Source: Limnomonas spitsbergensis
Taxonomy: Eukaryota; Chlorophyta; Chlorophyceae; Chlamydomonadales
Direction: 5' to 3'
Length of the DNA: 64,000 nt
Assembly (NCBI GenBank): GCA_037349105.1
Contig: JAYJMM010000038.1
Location: 2,542,001 to 2,606,000 of the forward strand
Shown: one piece after another, positions 55,681 through 64,000 of the stretch
Numbering within the stretch: the stretch's first letter is position 1
Layout: the number at the start of each line of letters is the position of its first letter
Made by a program: the position numbers and the translations under genes
Notes under the pieces: model-generated
Database searches by the model: none
What the model was told of the DNA's origin: nothing
What the model saw: the letters and a program-made list of their open reading frames with translations, nothing else

Positions 55681-58600
55681 ATGATGGACGACACTGCCGC
55701 GCTGGAAGAAACCGGCGCAACAAGCAACACCGGTTCCTTCTCTCCTTCGCCTATCTCGTCAATTCTTTCCGTCCCCCCTCGCAAGCTGAGGTTGAGGGGG
55801 GTCGACCACAGCTTTAAGTGCATTGAAAGCATCAGAAGAATCGCGGCAATGTCCTTGGCGCACCTCGAAAAAGGTGGACATCCCTTCTCGCGGTCTGGCA
55901 GAGGAAGTAAGTCTGCAAACCGCGTCCAGAGCAACGGTGGGGGAGTTCCTGGGACACTCACTGACGCTGGCCTCCAGGCCCTGGATCCAGTCAGCAACGT
56001 TGGTCGTCTCACCTGCGCCCAGAGCACTGGTGAAACAAAGGGCCCTCCTCTGTGTGGAGCAGTCCAGAGGACATGCCAGGCCATCTCGGACCCAAACAGC
56101 AACGTGGGCCATCTCACCTACGTCTTCGATGCCGTGGGGAATAGGGTGAGTCAAGGGGGACAGATCGATTGATCATCGGCTGCACGAGAGGAGAGGTTTG
56201 GAACAGGCTACATCATCAAAGCTTCTTTTGATATTACCCATGCGGCCATGCACCGTCGTTGCCCCCCTCAATGATATACCCATGCAGCCATACACCATCG
56301 TCGCCCTCCTCAATGATATACCCATGCGGCCATGCATCAACTTCGCCCCCTTCGATAAAACCCATGCGGCCATGCGCCAGCGTTGCCCCTGTTGATGACT
56401 CCCATGCGCCGTCATAGCCCCCATTGGCGATATCCAGGCTGAATCATTAATAACTACCGGTACCAGCCTGAGCATTACCAGCCTGTGGCCCCTGATTGAT
56501 ATTACTTTATTACCCATGCATTTGAACCATCCTACATTGTAAAGCAGTGCCAGCCTGTGGCCCCGGTTATGAATTCATGATGTCTATGTGCCAGCCTGCG
56601 GCTAGGCTGGTGATGATACCCATGTGCCAGCATGGTCCTGTGGATATTATACACCGTATCCTGAATCCAAGACAACATAGTTGTACCAGGACCCACACCC
56701 ATGAGCAACACCAGGAACTGCACAAATGCCACGGAATCCAACACAACACAGCCGCACCAGGACCCACACCCTTGGTCCTGTTGATGATATATCTTGAGAT
56801 CCTAAATCCAACACAAACACAGCTGCACCAGGACCCACACCCATGCTACTCAGCAGCCTCGCCCTCCCATCCAATATCAATGTGCGTGGAGCGCGGTGGA
56901 CCCCAGGCTTGGAAACAACAGTCAAGACCTGCCTGGCTGGCCGATCATATGACTCGAGAGCCTTGCCTTCGCACACAACATCAATGGGTACAGAACTACA
57001 GATCACATTGGACCCCCAGGCTGGCAAGAACAGTCACGATACCTGTTTAGCTGGCCAAACGTAGGTCATCCCAAGATCCCCCCCAATACATTATGCATCG
57101 GTTCACACCTGTGATCCTCCACCCTTGTCAGCTTCTCTCCTCATCTAGGAGATTCTACGGTACATAATGCATCAGTACACACCTCCTGTGATCTTCCAAC
57201 CTTTTTGGCTTCTTTCCTCATCTGCAGGAAACGGCTGCAGTCCACCACGGGTTGCTCGCGACAGGCTTCAACGCCCTCCCTCACCGCGGCGCCTTGGGCG
57301 CAAACGTCATCAAGATGCCACGCATCAAGACCTCCTCCTCCTCGTCCTCCTCCCTGCGCGACCCCCGCGCTTGTTTGGCCCCCTGGTCGACGACAGCCTC
57401 GCCCGTGTGCCGGCTCCTGCCAGCTGTCGCTCACTTGCAGTCCGAGCCCTGCTCCCCGCTGTCTCGCGACTGGTGCGGGGAGCAGGTTGGCGGGGAGGGA
57501 CACAAGCCTGCAGGACAGGGGGACCAGCCTGGCGCCGACCCTACCGATCTCAAGGCGCAGCCCGCGGGCCGCTGCCGCCGCACGTTGGCACCGCGCGTCT
57601 TTTCTCTCAGCGCCATGATGTACGCGCTGTCTGTGCGGCCTCCCAAGGGAAGGCCATCGGAGAGCGTCTGCAGAGAGGGCGGCCGCAGCGTTGGCAGCGG
57701 CGAGCGGGCGAAGGCCTGCGGAGGAAGGGCTGCGGCCAGCGACGGGGAAGATGGGCCCTCCACCACCTGCAAGGCGGAAGGCATGCAGCTGGTGAGGTGA
57801 TACATGGCCTCCACCTGTTAGATATTCCCAGTTGGGCACCCACGCTGCTAAGCTTTTGGGCAGTACCAGCGGTGTAATGTCATTGAGCCATGCCGGTAGC
57901 TACTGGACAAGGGCCGAATTGTGGCTATATCGTCGCAGAAGGATTCATAGCCTCCATCTGTCTCTTTATTGGGGCCTTCGTTGTGTGGGGACCAAATTTC
58001 GAGCGGCTTTTTAAAAGCCGGTGGCCCAAGCAACAATGCTTGCCGCACCAGCCCCTTGCGGTCGTAGGCCGGGCGGTGACTTGCGAGCAGGTTAAACGCC
58101 CTGAAATAAAAACTGGGCATAAAAGGTGCTAGAATGTAACGACAGCAGGGTGTAGCAGCGTGGCACGTAGAAATCTTCACGTAGCTGCCTGTGGCGGAAG
58201 ATTAGAAAGGGACAGGTCACTTTGAGGGCACAGTCAGGTTGAAAACTGGCCGGAACCCTAATTTTTTTCATTACGGTACTCAGCCAAATGTCAGACCTGC
58301 GACCTCTGGCCATGCTGCCATGGCCAGCAATAGTAGGCCGGCCCAAGTTTGGTCCCAATCCGGCCTTTCGCAGCCATCGTGCCCAGTTTGGTACGCGCCG
58401 CTAAGAAAAAATCAAAGCAAGTTTGTTTTGAAATATTTGGGATTACCGATTACCGGTATTTCAATAAACTTAACATAGTTTCTAAATAATTTGTTACAGG
58501 CCTGCCAAAGGTGGACTTGTAGCCGCTGAAAAAGAAGCACTGCCGAGTGCCGACCTCCACCTCTCATGCCCAAAGCCCGCCCCTTCACAAGTTCATGCCC

Positions 58601-59551
58601 TGCAGTCCTGGACTCGTGTAGCTCTTGAAACCCTATTGTTTCATGTCCTACACGTTCCCTGTATTCGTGTGTGTGTGTGTGTATGCTGAGTGACTCTGAA
58701 ATCACACACATCGCTGTTTTTGCACAGGCTCGGGTGCAGCACTTTGAAATGCTTAAACTCTGAACCCTGAACCCTAAACTGCAGGCTCGGGTGCAGCACT
58801 TTGAAATGCTTTAACCCTTAACCCCAAACCGCAGGCTGAGGTGCAGCACTTCGAAATGGCTTCCGGGGATGGCAGCTTTGGGAGCCCCAGCGAAAGCGAG
58901 TCGGAGGCGGCCCCTGCCGCCCGGACTAGTGGCTGTAGTGATCCCTTCAGCACGGCAGCGATTGAGCACAGCTTCTGCTGGGCCCTGCTTCACCCGGCTC
59001 CCCATACGGTGTCGCTGTACGGCTCAACGCTCCTGCCCGGGCAGCCGCCTGAGGAGTGCCAATTGGTCCCCAGCGCATCGACCCCCGCGGCGGGCTGCGC
59101 AAGCGCGCTGGCAGCAGCGCCCCTGCCGCTGTCGCGGCTGCGGCGGCTCGGCGTTCCGCGGCGCCGCCGCACCGAGGAGAAGCTCTCGCTGTTGGACACG
59201 CTGATCACGGCGATTGCCGCGGCGTCCCCGGACAGCACCTGCATCAGCAGCCAGTCGGGATGCCGCTTGGCCCCGATGCTCGCCGCCACCTCCCCACTGC
59301 CCAGCCTGCGCAGCATAGGGCGCTCCTCGACAGTGGGCGCCCAGCCCGTCACGGGGAGCCTTATGAAGTTGCGGAGTGTTGTGGCGGACCTGGTGGGTGT
59401 GGAGGGGGCTGCGACTGCGGGGAAGATGTCTCTCGGGTCCACTAGCCCTTTTTGGCAGCAGGCGGCGGGGTACAGTGTCAGGGCACGCGATCTGGCTGGG
59501 CCTCCTGCTTGCAGATTGGCTGTGGACGGACGGGCCAGTCCAAAGTCTTGA
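55681..59551 (+). CDS. Probable three-exon protein, about 581 aa, unrecognised (strand uncertain)
   Basis: Exons 55681-56145, 57228-57791 and 58835-59551, all phase 0, with donors AGG|GTGAGT and CTG|GTGAGG and acceptors CATCTGCAG and ACCGCAG. Exon 1 starts M-M-D-D-T-A-A-L and contains D-P-V-S-N-V-G-R-L-T and D-P-N-S-N-V-G-H-L-T, an internal duplication. Exon 2 begins E-T-A-A-V-H-H-G-L-L-A-T-G-F-N and has a serine run. Exon 3 begins A-E-V-Q-H-F-E-M-A-S-G-D-G and is low-complexity with an R-R-R-R-T-E-E-K-L stretch. No domain recognised. Plus-strand reading is favoured because three tandem copies before exon 3 all keep a CAG acceptor. However, the minus strand is also open and protein-like over the same DNA, with shared third-codon positions. 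Confidence 0.4.
56225..57062. repeat. Intronic tandem repeats
   Basis: 56230-56400 holds four to five units of about 45 bp (ACCCATGCGGCCATGC ... CAATGATAT). 56640-56860 holds three units with CCAACACA...CAGCTGCACCAGGACCCACACC. Confidence 0.7.
57071..57227 (+). repeat. Duplicated acceptor region before exon 2
   Basis: TACATTATGCATCGG...CTCATCTAG|GAGATTCTACGG (57079-57161) is followed by TACATAATGCATCAG...CTCATCTGCAG|GAAACGGCTGC (from 57161). Only the second copy is taken as the true acceptor; the first keeps TAG. Confidence 0.75.
57862..57950 (-). mobile_element. Dispersed element remnant
   Basis: The minus strand encodes S-F-C-D-D-I-A-T-I-R-P-L then Y-R-H-G-S-M-T-L-H, matching C-F-C-D-N-V-A-T-T-R-P-M and Y-R-Y-G-S-M-T-L-H at 62.63-62.70 kb. 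It lies in an intron of the gene at 55681-59551. Confidence 0.5.
58725..58865 (+). repeat. Three copies of an acceptor plus exon start
   Basis: CACAG|GCTCGGGTGCAGCACTTT, CTGCAG|GCTCGGGTGCAGC and CCGCAG|GCTGAGGTGCAGC occur in a row, each followed by GAAATG. Only the last opens into the long frame; the first two run into AACCCTGAACCCTAAA-type sequence. Confidence 0.85.
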
Positions 59552-60006
59552 CAAGTCCTCGAGGGATATGCTCTACAAGCACCGCAGCATTTCAGGGAAG
59601 GCAATCACGGTGCCTCGCAGTGTACATTTAAGGCAGATTAACACAATTACGGCAGCCAATTCGTGTTCTTTCTAACAGTATGTGTCCGCGTGTGTGTCAG
59701 CAGCGTAGCACATGCAGTGATCCACATGTGGTGAGGGACTAGGTTTATCGCCCCGTCTGAGGCGAGTGGTCAGGCATTCACCTGATCACTTAGGCAGCTT
59801 CCTTAGGGACGGACTGCCCTAACAACAACAACGCCCCGACTAGAAAAGGATATCGACCATAAATCAGGGATTCACCTTCATGGCTGCATCCAGGACCACG
59901 TCGGCTGCTTCCTCATGGACGCTTTAAAGAAACTACCAGGATTTGGAAAGGACTTGGAAAGGACAGATCGGGGATACACATGGGATACCCATGACACAAT
60001 AAGTCT
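59552..60006. other. No gene seen
   Basis: 3' flank of the preceding gene. No RNA gene or promoter recognised. Confidence 0.4.
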
Positions 60007-60382
60007 GTTGAGCCGTAACCTCTGTTTTGGTACTGAGCCGTAACCTCTGTTTTGGTACTGAGCCGTAACCTCTGTTTTGGTACTGAGCCGTAACCTCTGT
60101 TTTGGTACTGAGCCGTAACCTCTGTTTTGGTACTGAGCCGTAACCTCTGTTTTGGTACTGAGCCGTAACCTCTGTTTTGGTACTGAGCCGTAACCTCTGT
60201 TTTGGTACTGAGCCGTAACCTCTGTTTTGGTACTGAGCCGTAACCTCTGTTTTGGTACTGAGCCGTAACCTCTGTTTTGGTACTGAGCCGTAACCTCTGT
60301 TTTGGTACTGAGCCGTAACCTCTGTTTTGGTACTGAGCCGTAACCCCTGTTTTGGTACTGAGCCGTAACCTCTGTTTTGTAC
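60007..60382. repeat. 25-bp minisatellite, about 15 copies
   Basis: Near-identical units of TGAGCCGTAACCTCTGTTTT followed by GGTAC. The very low divergence suggests recent expansion. Open minus-strand frames (K-Q-R-L-R-L-S-T-K-T-E-V) are artefacts. Confidence 0.95.
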
Positions 60383-61010
60383 TGTCTGGGGCAAGGAAAG
60401 ATTGGAGGGGGGGCAGAAGGATGGGAATGAGCTGTTCGGAGGTAAAGGAAGACCGTACTTTCAACGTTTCATGTTGCGTCAAATTTATTGGATTGATATG
60501 TTCTGGCCGGATGGCTTCTCGTGTGTTTGTGACTGTGGGTGCGCTGAGAAAGTTTCGCCCTCGTGTGTGTGTGTGACGTGAACAGAGTTTTGCTCTCAGC
60601 TGCAGAAATGCAGACTGCTACGGAACTACTCTTGGCATGCCAGAGGGTTGCTTGTTGGAAATTCTTCTTGCCCAGAATCTCGCTGCCATTTATACATTTA
60701 TTGTTGCATCTCTCCTCTTCTCACGGATCCTTTTTGCAAGAACCCTGCCTGAAACCATGACGATCGCTCTCTCGCCAATGTGGTACATAACGTCAGTCAT
60801 TTATAAAGGTTTGTTGCAATATTCTAACCCGCTTGGCAGTTTTCGTAACTGAAAAAGTTACCGATATGTGTGTTTGGTTGTTTTTATAGTCTAGGCTTGT
60901 ACAAGTAATGCTCCTGGTTCTCACTTTATAGATTTTAGTCGTGTGATGCATGTCGCTTGCCTAGGACTTCTGACACAGCAAAATATCTACATATGCCATT
61001 TTTAACCAGC
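60383..61010. other. No gene seen
   Basis: AT-richer unique sequence. Short plus-strand frames lack support. Confidence 0.4.
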
Positions 61011-61014
61011 TGCC

Positions 61015-62705
61015 TTGCGTGTCTCACCTCTGGGCCCTGCTCAAAAGGCTTGGCCTGTCGGCGTCCCACATTCGGGTTGGAAACTGAAGAGTACCGGTAG
61101 AGAGGAGAGACGCAAAGGAAGGGAAGTCCGATTCCCCAGCCTCTCAACAGTGAAGGCCAATACAGATTCGACAACATCTTCCACGAAAGCTAGGGCCTCC
61201 CAGACTCCCACACACACCTGCCCCGGTACAACTGGAGTACGCATGTGGCACCATTCGGGTGCTTATGTAGGACAGCGGACTTGTGGAGACCCAGCTGTTC
61301 ATTTGGAAATTTTATGAGAGAGGGGGCCAGGACTGTAAAAGATGGCTGAGGTTATGAACTGGAAAGAAAGAAAAGGGAATCTAAGACGCCCCCAGCCCAT
61401 ATCACACGATATTTTGGTGGCCCGTGCGGAAATGGTTGCCCACCCGATAAAAGGAATGCAGTAAAGGGTCATCCCTTTGAAGTGGGGAGATCCTTCCACG
61501 CACTGTGAAATTATGGGATCCTCATTTCTGCTTGAATGCCTTTTGCGTCAATTCTTGCTTGGCTCAGCCGCCCTGTGTCAATGACGGTACACCTCTGGGC
61601 CCTGCTGAAAAAGGCCCTCAGTCGCCCTATGTGCAGACTTTTGCCACCTCTGTGGACCCATAATGGCGAAGCATCAGCCATGCAGACCTACGTCACATAA
61701 ACGTTCTCAGAGGCCGGAACTTCCTTTGCCTTTCCTTTCCAGCCTTTTGTCTGTCCTTTCACTTTATCTACCCATTTCCTCTTTGTTTTCTTCCCCTCTT
61801 CGGTCAGGCGCCTACGCGGCCGAGCCTTTTTTAGCAGGGGGCTTAAAGGTGTAACGCCATTGACTTATCTGATACAGAGTTAAGGCCTCTCCTATGTACA
61901 ACGCCCGGCCCTCGTGCTTTTAAATAACCAATTTGGGGGCTAAATAACATCTTCCACCAAAACTAGGGTATTCCACACAGGCCTGCCCCGGCACAAATCT
62001 TGAGAGCCAGTTGTGCTGGATGAGGGGCCTGCCCGTCCCCGCTCCTCTTGCTTCTCCATGACACTAAGACATTGGAAGCAAGCATATGGCGTGTCCTCCA
62101 AGGCATGCTCACATACTGTCCTTGCTTAACATCTTTGGCCGCTGCGCCGTCCTGTAATGTGGGCCGAGCTGATCGCGCCTGGCTACAGCCAAAACCCTCT
62201 TGCTGGTACTGCTCTTGATTGGCATGCGCTAGCTCGTCGCCCACTATCTGCCGAAACCAGGGCCCTCTGGGTTGCCTCGGATCTGAAGGCCATGGACGTT
62301 CAATCTAAATTTGTATGGTAAGACCCGGCCCCAAGTTGCCCCGCGCGCTTTAGTTGGGCTCCGGGTGGTTGCATTGACATTTAACATCACTATGATGATG
62401 CCGTTGCTGTATAAGTCCCGCCAGTGTGCAATGGGGCCCGTTGAGCTTGCTACTGGGACGAAACCTTCACTGCCCTGCGGGCTGCGGCAGATGGACCACG
62501 TGTTAGGGCTTGTGTCACCCATACCATTACTTGCTATCCTTTCCTTCCTCTTGTGCCTTCTCCCTTGACTTTCCTAGCTGTCGTTTTGTTTGCCGACGTG
62601 GCCGAGCTTCATTTCAGCATGGCCCAGAGGTGTAACGTCATTGAACCATACCGGTAGCTAATGGACATGGGCCGGGTTGTGGCAACATTGTCGCAGAAGC
62701 ACCTG
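61015..62705. mobile_element. Cluster of H-L-W-A-L-L-K-R element remnants
   Basis: Plus-strand fragments near 61021-61080 (H-L-W-A-L-L-K-R-L-G-L-S-A-S-H) and 61577-61620 (S-M-T-V-H-L-W-A-L-L-K-K-A-L), and minus-strand fragments near 61780-61865 and 62590-62705 (Y-R-Y-G-S-M-T-L-H-L-W-A-M-L-K then stop). Both orientations occur, so the cluster may come from nested or head-to-head insertions. The full protein and superfamily are not identifiable here. Confidence 0.45.
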
Positions 62706-63172
62706 GAAATAAAGAGAGTGTCCCGTTATACCGTAATCCATCAGGGTGGCAATATTCGTGGTTGTTGCCGAGCAGCTGCCTCCAGAGAGACCAAAATTCG
62801 TGCCCCCCCTAGTACAAACATAACACAATAATGAGGGCATCAGAGGGCATGTAGGACGCACGCCCACAAACCAATCCGAGCACTAATGATAAGACAAAAG
62901 CTACCTGCACGTTACGTCCTGTTAGATAACGATAACTCGTATTGCGTGGTTCATCATTCCTTGGCTTGAGAACCATGCCCGCAAAGCAGTTCGTTTGGGC
63001 ACAAAAACAAGCCGTTACCTGCATTGCGACTTTGCGTCCTATCGCACGGTCGTTTCCTCGATAATAAGCGCCAGTCCCATCGCTTCACCCTCAAATCAGT
63101 CCTCGAGAAACAACACTAACGTCGAACAAACAGCGGCTCTGCATCCGCTGCTCCGCAATGTGTCCGATTCTC
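62706..63172. other. Copies of a terminal exon; no independent gene
   Basis: On the minus strand, about 63050-63100 carries E-G-E-A-M-G-L-A-L-I-I-E then a stop, a diverged copy of the exon end at 63173. A further protein-like stretch (E-F-W-S-L-W-R-Q-L-L-G) near 62720-62800 belongs to the dispersed element at 62.6-62.7 kb or to an unresolved exon. Confidence 0.4.
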
Positions 63173-63356
63173 CTATTGCGTGGTCCAGTCATTGATAATA
63201 AAGGCCTGGCCCATCGCTTCCCCTTCCAGATTATCCACGCGGAATATAATCACATTCTTGGCGATGATCGACTTGCCGCCCGCGCCCTTGAGCCGCACCT
63301 CGGGCACTACCGTGAACTTTCCCAGCTTCTCGTCAGCTTCCGACATGGCCCACAGC
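63173..63356 (-). CDS. Terminal exon of an unrecognised gene running in from the right
   Basis: A minus-strand exon of 60 codons plus TAG behind a textbook acceptor (CTTGCTCTTCTCTTGCAG). It starts L-W-A-M-S-E-A-D-E-K-L-G-K-F and contains V-R-L-K-G-A-G-G-K-S and V-I-I-F-R-V-D-N-L-E-G-E-A, a beta-strand-like alternation typical of a folded domain. One base is carried over from the preceding exon, which lies in 63.4-64 kb or beyond. No family recognised. The 3' end, including a stop, is echoed about 110 bp downstream. Confidence 0.5.
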
Positions 63357-64000
63357 CTGCAAGAGAAGAGCAAGGTAGCGTCATGGTCAAAAGGTTAAAC
63401 CAGTACCGGTATACAAAAGGCAACCTCCACCGAGACCTCCACGCCCTAATAGCCTTCTTTCTTTCTACAAAAAGCAAAGGAAGTCGCAGGATTTTTTATT
63501 TGAAAACCTCGTAACCGTATTGGTCATTCCAGTCCGCGTACCCCTCCTAAAAATAATTGATTTAACTTTTTGCATACCGTACTGTTTCAATTCAACGGAC
63601 ATTTTTGGATAATAATGGAGAAAATTGCGTAGGACAACGAACCTGTCGAACTTGTCGAATCTGTACCAATATTCTACCGCTCGTTGACCATTTATTTTAT
63701 TTTTGAGACCGCCAAATTAGAGCGCATCTTGAATTTTTCGAATTAATTTTAGTTCGTATGCAGTCCTTCCGGTCCGCGCACCCCTTCAAAATAAATTTAA
63801 TTGCGATATTCAACTAAATTACCTGCTGCACGGCGTTAAATTAAATTAAAATTTTGCCACTGCGCTGCCGGTTTTTGATTGTTTTTATGCTGCGCGACAA
63901 AAAATGACCAAAAACATATTGCTGCGCAGCAAGAAAAAAAGGAATTTCTCCAGGGTGCACGGAGTCCAAGCGGGATTATGGTAAGTCAATGATGCACGGG
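63357..64000. other. Intron or flank, no exon resolved
   Basis: AT-rich sequence with GCTGCGC and TACCGGTA motifs. It is expected to be intron of the gene whose last exon is at 63173-63356. Confidence 0.35.

Noticed and set aside
59913..60482. 189-codon K-Q-R-L-R-L-S-T-K-T frame
   Set aside because: Translation of the 25-bp array at 60007-60382.

Overview
The window looks like nuclear DNA of a green alga (Chlorophyta). The evidence is GT-AG introns in almost every gene, GC-rich exons with strong third-position GC, interstitial copies of the plant/green-algal telomere motif TTTAGGG, and a PAS plus class III nucleotide cyclase protein of the kind common in chlorophytes. The species cannot be named from sequence alone. 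Genes were assembled by hand from reading frames, splice signals and intron phase; no alignment or search could be run.

Layout. 1-3.5 kb: tandem repeats and a BED-type zinc-finger exon, probably transposon-derived. 3.6-13.4 kb: a minus-strand gene whose phase-compatible exons encode an acidic segment, a run of pentapeptide-like A-G-F-N-A repeats, and serine/arginine-rich segments. Its introns are almost entirely minisatellite. 13.5-17.6 kb: repeats and dispersed elements. 17.7-18.8 kb: a small three-exon minus-strand gene (about 160 aa). 21.2-23.3 kb: a two-exon minus-strand gene (about 564 aa) with a Q-rich coiled coil and a C-terminal RanBP2-like zinc finger. 25.7-36.0 kb or beyond: a large, divergent minus-strand kinesin. 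36.8-52.6 kb: a complete ten-exon plus-strand PAS/class III nucleotide cyclase (about 1008 aa), head to head with the kinesin. 52.6-55.6 kb: transposon-like remnants, including a fold-back element. 55.7-59.6 kb: a probable plus-strand gene, strand not certain. 59.7-64 kb: a 25-bp array, remnants of a dispersed element, and the last exon of a minus-strand gene.

The most striking pattern is not a gene. In most of the genes, a short segment spanning an exon-intron boundary (exon end, splice site and start of intron) is tandemly copied inside the adjacent intron, from 2 to about 12 times. It occurs at donor sites, acceptor sites and stop-codon ends, and several large intronic arrays appear to have grown from such copies. 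Many copies keep GT or AG, so the locus carries ladders of alternative splice sites.

The kinesin and cyclase start close to each other (candidate kinesin exon at 36.43-36.49 kb, cyclase TATA at 36.78 kb) and may share a promoter region. Nothing in the sequence shows that their products work together. Long reading frames inside the repeat arrays (W-L-H-G-I-G, L-D-W-T-G, P-S-P-P-L and similar) are treated as artefacts.
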